A stretch of DNA of 64,000 nt from Neorhizobium alkalisoli (GTDB taxonomy: Bacteria > Pseudomonadota > Alphaproteobacteria > Rhizobiales > Rhizobiaceae), in the NCBI RefSeq assembly GCF_002968635.1, contig NZ_PVBN01000006.1, positions 124,001 to 188,000 of the forward strand. Direction: 5' to 3'. Of the stretch, positions 1 through 7,942 are shown one piece after another; position 1 is the first letter of the stretch; every line of letters begins with the position of its first letter. The position numbers and the translations under genes were made by a program. Below the pieces are notes generated by a model. It ran no database searches. It was not told the DNA's origin and was given only the letters and a program-made list of their open reading frames with translations.

Positions 1-339
1 GCGATCGTGCTGGAAGTCATCGGCACGACCTTCCTGCAGCAGAGCCAGCAGTTCACCCGCGCCCTGCCGACCATCCTGATGGGGATTTGTTATCTGGCTG
101 CCTTTTATCTTTTGTCGATCGCGCTCCGCACCCTGCCGGTCGGCATCGCCTACGCGATCTGGAGCGGCCTCGGCATCGTTCTGATCTCGGCCGTCGGCCT
201 GATCCTGTTTCGTCAGACGCTCGACACCGCCGCCATCATCGGCCTCGGCCTGATCATTGCCGGCGTCGTGGTGGTCAACGTGTTTCAAGTTCGATTTCGC
301 ATTAAAAAAACCGGCCTGCTTTCACAGGCCGGTTTTTGA
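1..339 (+). CDS. SMR-family multidrug efflux transporter (EmrE-like), 5' partial and probably frameshifted at the 3' end
   Basis: Small multidrug resistance proton-coupled exporter of the inner membrane. The frame is open from base 1, so the start lies upstream of the window. The visible part contains AIVLEVIGTT, in which the Glu matches the essential Glu14 of EmrE, then GIAYAIWSGLGIV, the family signature, and a final helix ending VVVVNVF. Three of the four helices are complete. After residue F95 the reading frame leaves the family pattern (QVRFRIKKTG...) and runs through the terminator hairpin to stop at 337-339. Adding one T to the TTT at 283-285 would give ...NVFSSSISH and a stop at 303-305, as in typical SMR C-termini. 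I infer a 1-base deletion, real or a sequence error. Confidence 0.85.
   Translation, partial: AIVLEVIGTTFLQQSQQFTRALPTILMGICYLAAFYLLSIALRTLPVGIAYAIWSGLGIVLISAVGLILFRQTLDTAAIIGLGLIIAGVVVVNVFQVRFRIKKTGLLSQAGF
304..336. terminator. Bidirectional intrinsic terminator between the SMR gene and rpoD
   Basis: An A-run is followed by an ACCGGCCTG / CAGGCCGGT stem with loop CTTTCA, then a T-run. It is symmetric, so it can serve both the SMR gene (+) and rpoD (-, stop at 358). The SMR frame as read here passes through the whole hairpin. Confidence 0.85.
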
Positions 340-357
340 TGTGAAGTCTCGGACTGC

Positions 358-2421
358 TTAGCTATCCAGGAAGCTGCGCAGCTTGCGGCTGCGGCTGGGA
401 TGCTTGAGCTTGCGGAGCGCCTTCGCTTCGATCTGACGGATACGTTCGCGGGTAACCGAGAACTGCTGGCCGACTTCTTCGAGCGTGTGGTCGGTGTTCA
501 TGCCGATGCCGAAGCGCATGCGCAGCACGCGCTCTTCGCGCGGCGTGAGCGAGGCCAGCACGCGGGTCGTCGTTTCGCGCAGGTTCGCCTGGATGGCGGC
601 GTCGATCGGAAGCAGCGCGTTCTTGTCCTCAATGAAATCGCCGAGATGCGAATCCTCTTCGTCACCCACGGGGGTTTCGAGCGAGATCGGCTCCTTGGCG
701 ATCTTCAGGACCTTGCGGACCTTTTCGAGCGGCATGGCGAGCTTCTCGGCCAATTCTTCCGGCGTCGGCTCGCGGCCGATCTCGTGCAGCATCTGGCGCG
801 ACGTGCGGACGATCTTGTTGATCGTCTCGATCATATGCACCGGAATGCGGATCGTGCGGGCCTGGTCGGCGATCGACCGGGTGATCGCCTGACGAATCCA
901 CCAGGTCGCATAGGTCGAGAACTTGTAGCCGCGGCGGTATTCGAACTTGTCGACCGCCTTCATCAGGCCGATATTGCCTTCCTGAATGAGGTCGAGGAAC
1001 TGCAGGCCGCGGTTGGTGTACTTCTTGGCGATGGAGATGACGAGGCGCAGGTTCGCTTCGACCATTTCCTTCTTGGCGATGCGCGCTTCGCGCTCGCCCT
1101 TCTGCACCATCGACACGATCCGGCGGAATTCGGCGATCGAGATGCCGGTTTCAGTCGCAAGGTTCTGGATCTCCTGGCGGATGTCGCGGATCGTCGTATT
1201 CTCGGCGCGTGCGAATTCCTTCCAGCCGCGGGCGGCCAGATTGGCGATCGACTTCATCCAGTTCGGATCGAGCTCGGCACCCTGATACTGCTCCAGGAAG
1301 CTGTCGCGCTTGACGCCGTAGGATTCGGCGAGACGCAACAGGCGGCCCTCGTTCTGCATCAGGCGCTTGGAAATGTCGTAAAGCTGCTCGACCAGGGAAT
1401 CGACGCGGTTCTGGTTGAGCGACAGCGATTTGACCGCCGTGATCAACTCGTCCTTGAGCTCCTTGTAACGGCGCTCCTGGGCGGACGACAGCGTGCCGGT
1501 CGCAGCAAGACGCTGCTCGACCTGCTGGTCCTGCAGCTTCCGCAGCTTCTTGTACGTGTCGGCGATCAGGTCGAGGGTTTCCATGACCTGCGGACGCAGT
1601 TCCGCTTCCATGGCAGCGAGAGAAAGGCTCGACTCGTCGTCGTCCTCTTCCTCTTCCTCCATGATAAGCCCGTCGCCGCCGACAGCCGTGATGTCGTCGT
1701 CGTTGGCGGCAGTCATCCGCGCCTTGCGGCTCTTTTCCTTCTCTTCAGCCGCCTTGCGGTCGGCCTCGATCTTTTCCGGGCTCTGGAACTGCGGGGCAGC
1801 CTTTGCTTCCGGACCGGAATAGGTCGTTTCGAGATCGATGATCTCGCGCAGCAGGGTCGTGCCTTCGTTGAGTTCGTCACGCCAGATGATCAGCGCCTGG
1901 AACGTCAACGGGCTCTCACAGAGACCGGCGATCATCGTCTCGCGGCCGGCTTCGATCCGCTTTGCGATAGCGATTTCGCCTTCGCGCGACAAAAGCTCGA
2001 CGGAACCCATTTCGCGCAGATACATGCGAACGGGATCGTCGGTCCGGTCGGTCGGCTCTTTCTTTTTCGCGGTCGCGAGCGCGGTGCTGGAGGTGGGGGC
2101 GAGTTCGCCGCCTTCGCTCTCCTCACCATCGTTGTCGCTATCGCTGTCGTCGTCACCACCGGCGGCGTCTTCCGCCTCTTCGTCCTCGACGACATTGATG
2201 CCCATGTCAGAGAGCATGGCCATCGTGTCCTCGATCTGCTCGGAGGTAACTTCCTCCGAAGGCAGGACCGAGTTCAATTCGTCCATGGTGACATAACCGC
2301 GCTTCTTGGCGGCCTTGATCATCTTCTTGACTGCGTCGTCAGAAAGATCGAGAAGCGGACCGTCCTGCGTGCCTTCGCGCTCGTTTTCTGCTTCTTCGTT
2401 TTCTTTGACTTTTGTTGCCAT
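358..2421 (-). CDS. rpoD: RNA polymerase primary sigma factor RpoD (sigma-70)
   Basis: Housekeeping sigma factor that directs RNA polymerase to -35/-10 promoters. At 687 aa it has the usual alphaproteobacterial length. In order: region 1.1 (about 24-80), an acidic linker (80-106), region 1.2 ([11 protein letters not shown], about 129-160), a large non-conserved insert, region 2 (about 452-531, with [12 protein letters not shown] and the melting motif [12 protein letters not shown]), region 3 (533-610) and the region 4 helix-turn-helix (620-680, [17 protein letters not shown]). I chose the ATG at 2421 ([10 protein letters not shown]), which matches rhizobial RpoD. A GTG four codons upstream (2433) has AGGGAAA close by and is an alternative. 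It lies downstream of dnaG in the same direction, as in the classical macromolecular-synthesis gene set. Confidence 0.98.
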   Translation of the reverse strand: MATKVKENEEAENEREGTQDGPLLDLSDDAVKKMIKAAKKRGYVTMDELNSVLPSEEVTSEQIEDTMAMLSDMGINVVEDEEAEDAAGGDDDSDSDNDGEESEGGELAPTSSTALATAKKKEPTDRTDDPVRMYLREMGSVELLSREGEIAIAKRIEAGRETMIAGLCESPLTFQALIIWRDELNEGTTLLREIIDLETTYSGPEAKAAPQFQSPEKIEADRKAAEEKEKSRKARMTAANDDDITAVGGDGLIMEEEEEDDDESSLSLAAMEAELRPQVMETLDLIADTYKKLRKLQDQQVEQRLAATGTLSSAQERRYKELKDELITAVKSLSLNQNRVDSLVEQLYDISKRLMQNEGRLLRLAESYGVKRDSFLEQYQGAELDPNWMKSIANLAARGWKEFARAENTTIRDIRQEIQNLATETGISIAEFRRIVSMVQKGEREARIAKKEMVEANLRLVISIAKKYTNRGLQFLDLIQEGNIGLMKAVDKFEYRRGYKFSTYATWWIRQAITRSIADQARTIRIPVHMIETINKIVRTSRQMLHEIGREPTPEELAEKLAMPLEKVRKVLKIAKEPISLETPVGDEEDSHLGDFIEDKNALLPIDAAIQANLRETTTRVLASLTPREERVLRMRFGIGMNTDHTLEEVGQQFSVTRERIRQIEAKALRKLKHPSRSRKLRSFLDS

Positions 2422-2834
2422 GTATTTCGTCACTTTCCCTGAACGCCACTTTCGCCGCGCTTCGTGGACACCGGCTTAAGACGACCGCTCGCCTTGCCGC
2501 GAATCACTGTTCAACACGTAACGGAATGACCTTTAATTCCCGATTACTATTCGGCGGCCGCATTTGACACAGGACCGTCCCGTCAGGAGATCACCGGTCA
2601 TGTTCGGTGCTATTGACCCACTCCGCCTATTCTGCCTTGAAATGGTGATTCCCACAAATTAACGCTCCGTCAAGCTTTTCCATAAGTTATGCCCAGGAAA
2701 ATTGGGAAAACCCGGTCAAAACCGGTTTTATTGTGGGTATACTCACCAGATTTAGCCGATATGTAGGCGGCGCCCCCTAAAAGACAAGGGTTTGCGTCTA
2801 CACAAACGGAGCGCACGTCGCTCAGCCGCGTTCC
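2422..2834. other. 413-base intergenic region upstream of rpoD
   Basis: No gene is recognised here. It should hold the rpoD promoter on the minus strand. One possible -35 (CTTGAC) is visible on that strand near 2672, but I see no convincing -10 at the right spacing. A weak hairpin (AACCGGT / ACCGGGTT on the minus strand, near 2715-2735) followed by TTTT could end the GFA-family gene. Neither call is firm. Confidence 0.4.
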
Positions 2835-3182
2835 TCAGCGAGATGCTCCGTCATACTGGGTTACCGCAAGGGCCGCAAGATTGATTTCCGGAACGCATCT
2901 GAGGTTGATCGCCGCCATCTCGGCGCCGTCAGGCAAAACCGCTTCGCTGAACGGAGCCACTCCGCAACTGGCACAGAAATGGTGGGCGATCACCTCTTTG
3001 TTGAAGTGATAGGTCGACAGGTTCTCCCGTGGCGTCGTGAGACGCATCCTGTCGCGCGGCACGAAGGCAAGCAGCACGCCTTTTCGGCGACAGAAGGAAC
3101 AATTGCATTCCATGGCCTTGTCGAACTCGCCTTCCGCCTCGAAGGTGATGTTGCCGCAATGGCAGCTTCCCGAAATTCTCAT
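2835..3182 (-). CDS. GFA-family (glutathione-dependent formaldehyde-activating fold) zinc protein
   Basis: 115-aa CENP-V/GFA superfamily protein. These small zinc proteins carry paired cysteine motifs. Named members bind glutathione or act on one-carbon adducts, but most are uncharacterised. Visible: SGSCHCG at the N-terminus, CNCSFC in the middle and HHFCASCG near residue 76. The start at 3182 (MRISGSCHCG) is preceded by GGGGAGATCA on the minus strand, a good ribosome-binding site. The frame is open further upstream, but that part overlaps the end of dnaG and has no family similarity. It sits between dnaG and rpoD in the same direction, which is not part of the canonical dnaG-rpoD set and looks like an insertion. 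The substrate cannot be told from the sequence. Confidence 0.85.
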   Translation of the reverse strand: MRISGSCHCGNITFEAEGEFDKAMECNCSFCRRKGVLLAFVPRDRMRLTTPRENLSTYHFNKEVIAHHFCASCGVAPFSEAVLPDGAEMAAINLRCVPEINLAALAVTQYDGASR

Positions 3183-3261
3183 TGATCTCCCCAACAACAG
3201 AATCACTCGCCATAGGGTAGGATCGAGACCTCGTTCGGCAAGAGCGGGATTACTCGCTTCG

Positions 3262-5265
3262 TCAGCCATGGCTGACGGCAGCACCCTTCACCCGCCCGGA
3301 CAAGACCCCGAAGCCGTCGATGATGGCCTCCTGGTTTTCCATGCGGATAATCTCGAGCTGGACTTCCGAAAGCGCCCTGAGCAGCGGCTCGATTTCCCCT
3401 GCATCGCCCGCCTCGGTCGTCTCGGCAATCTCGCGTTCCAGTTCGATCTTCTGGAAGCGAAGCGCCTTCGTTCGTTTGTGAAGGGACAGAGCCTGGCGGT
3501 AACCTTCGCGGGCGTCTTCGGGAGCTGCCTGTTGCGTCGCCGTCCACAGCCGGGCATTGCGTATCTGCTGATCCAGCAATTTCAGGATCGCGTCGAAACC
3601 TTCAGCGGAGAGCCGCTGTGTGAGATATTCCCGTGAAAGGTTCGCACCCGCAGTTGCGGCAGCCGGCAGCATGGCGGACCAGAAACGCTGCAAGTCCCGG
3701 TTCTCGAAATCGATGGCGGCTATCTCGTCGTATTCCTCGAGCAGAAGCTGCGGATGGTTGACGATGGTCAGCGCCAGCACGCTCTCGCGAAGAGCCGGAA
3801 GGTCTCGATGCCCGCGGACCAGGCCGGAACGGGCCAGACGATCGGAAACGCCTACGCCGCGGCTGCTCGCTCCCGCTCCCTGAGGTGCGACCCCGCCGCG
3901 CCCTCCTGCCCGAGCTCCACCACGTTGGAAACCCTCGCGGCGGCCGTTGCCGCCACGTTGCACGGGCGAAAAGAAACTGTTCAGGCGGTCCCGGATCTCC
4001 TGCTGGTAATGACGGCGGACATTCTCATCGGCGATGACGGAAACGATCTGTTTCAGCCGGGCCTCAAGCTCTGCGCGCTGTTCGGGCGTTTCGAAATTGG
4101 CCGAGGCGGCTTCGCGCTGCCAGATCATGCCGACAAGCGGCCGTGCATCCGAAATCACCTTGTCGAACGGCGCCCTACCCTCATGCTTAACCAGATCGTC
4201 CGGATCCTTACCATCAGGCAACAGCGCGAAACGCACAGAGCGTCCCGGCTTCAGGAACGGTAAAGCCAGATCCGCGGCACGGCTCGCGGCCCTGAGACCC
4301 GCCCCGTCGCCATCGAAGCAGAGGACCGGCAGCGGCGAAATCTTCCAGAGAAGATCGAGCTGATTTTCCGTCAATGCCGTGCCGAGGGGAGCGACCGCAT
4401 TTTCAACGCCGGCCTGATGCAGCGCGATCACGTCCATATAGCCCTCGACCGCGATGATCGTGGCACCTTCGGTCTTGCCGCCGGTGGCCTGCGCCGCCCG
4501 CCTGGCGCGCGCGAAGTTGTAGAGCACCTGCCCCTTGTGGAAGAGTTCGGTTTCCGGCGAGTTCATGTATTTCGCCGGTGCATCCGGCGCCATGGCGCGG
4601 CCGCCGAAGGCGATCACCTTTTCCCGCGACGACAATATGGGGAACATGATGCGGTCGCGGAAATAATCATAGGAGACCGGGATGTCGTCGCCATGCCGCA
4701 CCAGGCCGCAGGCCTCGATCTGCTCCTTCGGCACGCCCTTGCCGGCAAGAAACTCCTTGAGTGCATTGCGGCTTTCCGGTGCGTAACCCAGCCGAAACGT
4801 CTCGATGGTGCGACTTGTCAGACCGCGGTCGCGCAGATAGGCCCGCGCCTTGGCGCCACCCGCACCCTGGAGCTGGTCCTGAAAGAAGCGCGTCGCCATT
4901 TCCATGACGTCGAGCAGCGAAGTCCGCTCCTTCTCGCGCTTTTCGGCCTGCGGATCCGGTTGGGGCAGAGAGATACCGGCCATGTCGGCAACCTGCTGCA
5001 CAGCCTCCGGGAAGTTCAGTCCCTCGAGGTCGGTCAGGAAGCGGAAATGATCGCCGGATACGCCGCAGCCGAAGCAATGGTATCGGCCCTTACGGTCTTC
5101 GCAGTGAAAACTCGGGCTCTTCTCGCCATGGAACGGGCAGCAGGCCCAATAATCGCCGCGCGAGACATTGGTTTTCCTGCGATCCCAGGTCACCCGACGG
5201 CCGACCACAGCCGATATCGGCACGCGATCGCGGATTTCGTCGAGAAAACTGTTGGAAAAGCGCAT
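3262..5265 (-). CDS. dnaG: DNA primase DnaG
   Basis: Synthesises RNA primers at the replication fork, working with DnaB helicase. 667 aa. The N-terminal CHC2 zinc-binding domain shows CPFH (C43, H46) and CFGC (C64, C67). A central RNA-polymerase/TOPRIM core follows, with EGYMDVIALHQAG and the acidic LCFDGDGAGLRA motif. A low-complexity Gly/Arg linker comes next (GGNGRREGFQRGGARAGG region), and a C-terminal helicase-interacting domain ends the protein. The start at 5265 (MRFSNSFLDEIRDR) has AGAGGTGAAG immediately upstream. An in-frame ATG 17 codons earlier lacks conservation. Order with neighbours: yqeY upstream, GFA gene and rpoD downstream, all on the minus strand. Confidence 0.97.
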   Translation of the reverse strand: MRFSNSFLDEIRDRVPISAVVGRRVTWDRRKTNVSRGDYWACCPFHGEKSPSFHCEDRKGRYHCFGCGVSGDHFRFLTDLEGLNFPEAVQQVADMAGISLPQPDPQAEKREKERTSLLDVMEMATRFFQDQLQGAGGAKARAYLRDRGLTSRTIETFRLGYAPESRNALKEFLAGKGVPKEQIEACGLVRHGDDIPVSYDYFRDRIMFPILSSREKVIAFGGRAMAPDAPAKYMNSPETELFHKGQVLYNFARARRAAQATGGKTEGATIIAVEGYMDVIALHQAGVENAVAPLGTALTENQLDLLWKISPLPVLCFDGDGAGLRAASRAADLALPFLKPGRSVRFALLPDGKDPDDLVKHEGRAPFDKVISDARPLVGMIWQREAASANFETPEQRAELEARLKQIVSVIADENVRRHYQQEIRDRLNSFFSPVQRGGNGRREGFQRGGARAGGRGGVAPQGAGASSRGVGVSDRLARSGLVRGHRDLPALRESVLALTIVNHPQLLLEEYDEIAAIDFENRDLQRFWSAMLPAAATAGANLSREYLTQRLSAEGFDAILKLLDQQIRNARLWTATQQAAPEDAREGYRQALSLHKRTKALRFQKIELEREIAETTEAGDAGEIEPLLRALSEVQLEIIRMENQEAIIDGFGVLSGRVKGAAVSHG

Positions 5266-5414
5266 CTTCACCTCTGAGCCAAACTTCATATAAGCGCCGG
5301 CCCAAAGGAATGCCACACCGATGACACACGGTACCCGCTATTCACAGGTTGGAGATGGACGAACTGCCCACGCCGGTGACGCGGCATGCCTCCCAGTCAC
5401 CACCGAGCGACAAG

Positions 5415-5464
5415 AAAAGCAAGGAAGGCGGGAATCCGAAATCGGATTCCCGCCTCTTGCTTTT
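5415..5464 (-). terminator. Strong intrinsic terminator after yqeY
   Basis: A long near-perfect stem (AAGCAAG-AGGCGGGAATCCG / CGGATTCCCGCCTCTTGCTT) has a short AAAT loop, and a T-run follows on the minus strand. It starts about 20 bases beyond the yqeY stop, which separates yqeY transcription from dnaG. Confidence 0.85.
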
Positions 5465-5482
5465 CCGGCTGCTATGGTGAGC

Positions 5483-5938
5483 TTACTTCAGAAGCTCTTT
5501 CACCACGCCTGAAGCCTTGGCAAAATCCATCTGGCCCGGATATTTTTCCTTCAATACGGCCATGACCTTGCCCATGTCCCGCAGGCCCTGCGCGCCAGTT
5601 TCAGTGACCGCCGCCTGGATGAGGCCGCGCACCTTTTCATCGGAAAGCTGCTCCGGCATAAAGCCCTTGATGACCTCGATTTCCTCGCGCTCCTGCGTGG
5701 CGAGCTCGGCGCGGCCGGCATCCTCGTAAATCTTTGCGGATTCCTCGCGCTGCTTCACCATCTTCTGCAGGATTTGCAGAATATCGTCGTCGCTGACCGG
5801 ATCTTTGCCCACACCGCGGTTGCCAATGTCACGATCCTTGATGGCCGCCTGGATCAGGCGCACGGTGGAAAGCCGGCGGGTATCCTTGGCCTTCATTGCA
5901 TCCTTGAGCGCTTCGGAAAGCTTGTCGCGCATCATCAT
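5483..5938 (-). CDS. GatB/YqeY domain-containing protein
   Basis: 152-aa protein of the YqeY family, which resembles the tail domain of GatB (tRNA amidotransferase). Its role is unproven, perhaps in tRNA-linked amidation. The helical sequence has the typical MRDKLSEALKDAMKAKD start, a central KQREESAKIYEDAGR segment and a C-terminal DMGKVMAVLKEKYPGQMDFAKAS-type tail. Three consecutive ATG codons (5938, 5935, 5932) follow AAGGAGA. The first is given here, but spacing slightly favours the second or third. It is commonly found next to dnaG/rpoD, as here, though the terminator at 5415-5464 suggests its own transcript. It is divergent from carA. Confidence 0.93.
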   Translation of the reverse strand: MMMRDKLSEALKDAMKAKDTRRLSTVRLIQAAIKDRDIGNRGVGKDPVSDDDILQILQKMVKQREESAKIYEDAGRAELATQEREEIEVIKGFMPEQLSDEKVRGLIQAAVTETGAQGLRDMGKVMAVLKEKYPGQMDFAKASGVVKELLK

Positions 5939-6059
5939 TTTTCTCCTTGGGAAAAGCCGGGGCAGGCTCGGTGAATTGTGGCTTTTCCTTGTCATCCAAG
6001 CCGGTGTCATAAACGACGGGCCGGGGTCAATCAATTCAATTCACTTAAGCCACTGAATT

Positions 6060-6079
6060 CTGACGAGGATAATCGTCAG
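6060..6079. repeat. Perfect 7-bp inverted repeat in the yqeY-carA divergent region
   Basis: CTGACGA - GGATAA - TCGTCAG. It lies between the divergent yqeY and carA genes, upstream of the candidate carA -35. It could be an operator, and I cannot name the regulator. Confidence 0.4.
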
Positions 6080-6099
6080 GGATTCTTCGGCTCACGTGA

Positions 6100-6127
6100 T
6101 TGACCATCCCGCCCGCTTTGTTTATTT
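6100..6127 (+). promoter_or_regulatory. Candidate carA promoter
   Basis: TTGACC at 6100-6105 and TTATTT at 6122-6127 with a 16-base spacer. It is the best -35/-10-like pair in the 314-base region between yqeY and carA. The -10 is weak. Confidence 0.35.
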
Positions 6128-6252
6128 TCCGGCACCTGCACGAGATTTAGAATGTCAGGGCTAGCGCCGGTGTTCCTGCGCGCCCGTTCCTACGACCATA
6201 GATGGCCTCTACAGCCTGTCTCTTCAAGGGATGGGGCCGGTGAGGCAGAAGG

Positions 6253-7476
6253 ATGAACATGACTGCGACCGCTCCAGCCACCGCCCCTTGGACCACCAAG
6301 AAACCCACCGCCATACTCGTTCTTGCCGACGGTACGGTGATCGAAGGAACGGGCATCGGGGCAACCGGCAAGGTGCCTGCCGAAGTGGTCTTCAATACCG
6401 CGCTGACGGGGTACGAAGAAATCCTGACCGACCCTTCCTATCTGGGCCAGATCGTCACCTTCACCTTCCCCCATATCGGCAATGTCGGCACCAATGAAGA
6501 AGACATCGAGGACCTGACGCCCGCCGCCCGGCGCGGCGCGGTCGGCGTCATCTTCAAGGCCGACATTACCGAGCCCTCCAACTACCGTGCCGCCAAGCAC
6601 CTCGATGCCTGGCTGAAGGCCCGCGGCATCATTGGGCTTTCGGGCATCGATACCCGCGCGCTGACGGCCTGGATCCGCCAGAACGGCGCGCCGAACGGGG
6701 TGATCGCCCACGATCAGAACGGTGTCTTCGACATTGAAGCGCTGAAGGCCGAAGCCGGGGCATGGAGCGGTTTGGAAGGCCTCGATCTCGCCAAGGAAGC
6801 AACCTCCGGCCAGTCCTCGCAGTGGACGCAGAAGCCTTGGGTATGGAACGAGAGCTACAGCGATCTCCAGCCGGAAGATGCGAAATACCATATCGTTTGC
6901 GTCGATTACGGCGTGAAGCGCAATATCCTGCGCCTCTTCACCGGCCTGGATTGCAAGGTTACCGTCGTGCCGGCGCAAACCTCGGCTGAAGACATTCTGG
7001 CCTTGAAGCCGGATGGCATTTTCCTGTCGAACGGCCCGGGCGATCCGGCGGCAACCGGCGAATATGCGGTGCCGGTCATTCAGGATGTCATCAGGACCGA
7101 TATCCCGACCTTCGGCATCTGCCTCGGCCACCAGATCCTCGGCCTGGCGCTCGGGGCGAAAACCGAGAAGATGCATCAGGGTCATCACGGCGCCAATCAT
7201 CCGGTTAAGGATCATACGACCGGCAAGGTCGAGATCGTTTCCATGAACCACGGCTTTGCAGTCGATTCGAAGTCTCTGCCGGAAGGTGTTGAAGAGACTC
7301 ACATTTCGCTCTTCGACGGCACCAATTGCGGCCTGCGTCTTTCTGGCAAACCGGTCTTTTCCGTACAGCATCATCCCGAGGCTTCGCCGGGACCGCAGGA
7401 CAGCCACTACCTCTTCCGCCGCTTCATCAACCTCGTTCGCGAGCGCAAGGGCGAACCGGCTCTCGCCGAGCGCTGA
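6253..7476 (+). CDS. carA: Carbamoyl-phosphate synthase small (glutaminase) subunit CarA
   Basis: Hydrolyses glutamine and channels ammonia to CarB to make carbamoyl phosphate for arginine and pyrimidine synthesis. 407 aa. The N-terminal CPSase_sm_chain domain (about 15-165) contains the LADGTVIEG and NTALTGYEEILTDPSY motifs. The C-terminal class I glutamine amidotransferase domain has its catalytic Cys290 in FGICLGHQ, with His374 and Glu376 in QHHPEASPGP. The ATG at 6253 has GAGG seven bases upstream. A second in-frame ATG at 6259 is preceded by AAGG and is equally plausible. carB is not adjacent but about 12 kb away on the same strand, as in other rhizobia, so the subunits must be co-ordinated from separate promoters. 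Confidence 0.98.
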   Translation: MNMTATAPATAPWTTKKPTAILVLADGTVIEGTGIGATGKVPAEVVFNTALTGYEEILTDPSYLGQIVTFTFPHIGNVGTNEEDIEDLTPAARRGAVGVIFKADITEPSNYRAAKHLDAWLKARGIIGLSGIDTRALTAWIRQNGAPNGVIAHDQNGVFDIEALKAEAGAWSGLEGLDLAKEATSGQSSQWTQKPWVWNESYSDLQPEDAKYHIVCVDYGVKRNILRLFTGLDCKVTVVPAQTSAEDILALKPDGIFLSNGPGDPAATGEYAVPVIQDVIRTDIPTFGICLGHQILGLALGAKTEKMHQGHHGANHPVKDHTTGKVEIVSMNHGFAVDSKSLPEGVEETHISLFDGTNCGLRLSGKPVFSVQHHPEASPGPQDSHYLFRRFINLVRERKGEPALAER

Positions 7477-7509
7477 CCTGCAGCCGTAAAAAATCGATCA
7501 TGACCTATT

Positions 7510-7531
7510 GACCTCAACCTTGCTTGAGGTC
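7510..7531 (+). repeat. Perfect 8-bp inverted repeat downstream of carA
   Basis: GACCTCAA - CCTTGC - TTGAGGTC. It lies between the carA stop and the carA terminator. No T-run follows, so it is not a terminator itself. It may be an operator for the next gene or an RNA 3'-end stabiliser. Confidence 0.5.
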
Positions 7532-7537
7532 GCACAA

Positions 7538-7567
7538 AGCCCCTGTTCAAAACGAGCAGGGGTTTTT
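7538..7567 (+). terminator. carA intrinsic terminator whose 3' arm contains the next gene's Shine-Dalgarno
   Basis: Stem CCCCTGTTC (7540-7548) pairs with GAGCAGGGG (7554-7562, one G-U pair), loop AAAAC, then TTTTT. The ATG of the following gene begins at 7570, only two bases after the T-run. Its AGGGG ribosome-binding sequence is therefore buried in the stem. Confidence 0.8.
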
Positions 7568-7569
7568 CT

Positions 7570-7920
7570 ATGAGCGAAATACAGAAGGCACGCGTCGTTC
7601 GCGTCAACAGGTTCTCGGTGCCGGAGGATGCCCGCGACGAGTTTATGCGTCTCATCGGAAGGACGCACGAGGTCATCCGGTCGCAGCCCGGCTTCGTCGA
7701 GGATCTGATCCTCGAACAGCATTCGGGGCCGGGAGAATTCAACCTCCTCACCATCATAAAATTCGAAGGAGAACACGTCCTTCAACCCGTCATCGCCGCA
7801 GTCGCGAAATCGGATGCCGAGGCCGGCATCGACCGCCAGGCCCTGAACAGGCGTCTTGGGGTCGAAGCCAATGTCGGATTCTATCAGCCGGTCACGCTAC
7901 GCGAACTTCTGCCGGCGTGA
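7570..7920 (+). CDS. Antibiotic-biosynthesis-monooxygenase (ABM) fold protein
   Basis: 116-aa single-domain protein of the dimeric alpha-beta barrel type. The pattern RVNRFSVPEDARDEFMRLIGRTHEVIRSQPGFVEDLIL followed by FNLLTIIKFE is typical of ABM-domain proteins, small cofactor-free or haem/quinol-linked oxygenases and many unknowns. No substrate can be assigned. The start codon directly abuts the carA terminator T-run and its ribosome-binding sequence (AGGGG, 7558-7562) is part of that hairpin. Expression would therefore need read-through with hairpin opening, or a promoter I cannot see. It is convergent with the MATE gene, and the two stops are 22 bases apart. Confidence 0.75.
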   Translation: MSEIQKARVVRVNRFSVPEDARDEFMRLIGRTHEVIRSQPGFVEDLILEQHSGPGEFNLLTIIKFEGEHVLQPVIAAVAKSDAEAGIDRQALNRRLGVEANVGFYQPVTLRELLPA

Positions 7921-7942
7921 AGCGGCAGCCGGCTCGCTGTTC

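Noticed and set aside
400-2442. 680-codon open frame antisense to rpoD
   Set aside because: It mirrors the rpoD codons exactly, has no domain features, and is typical of antisense frames in GC-rich DNA.
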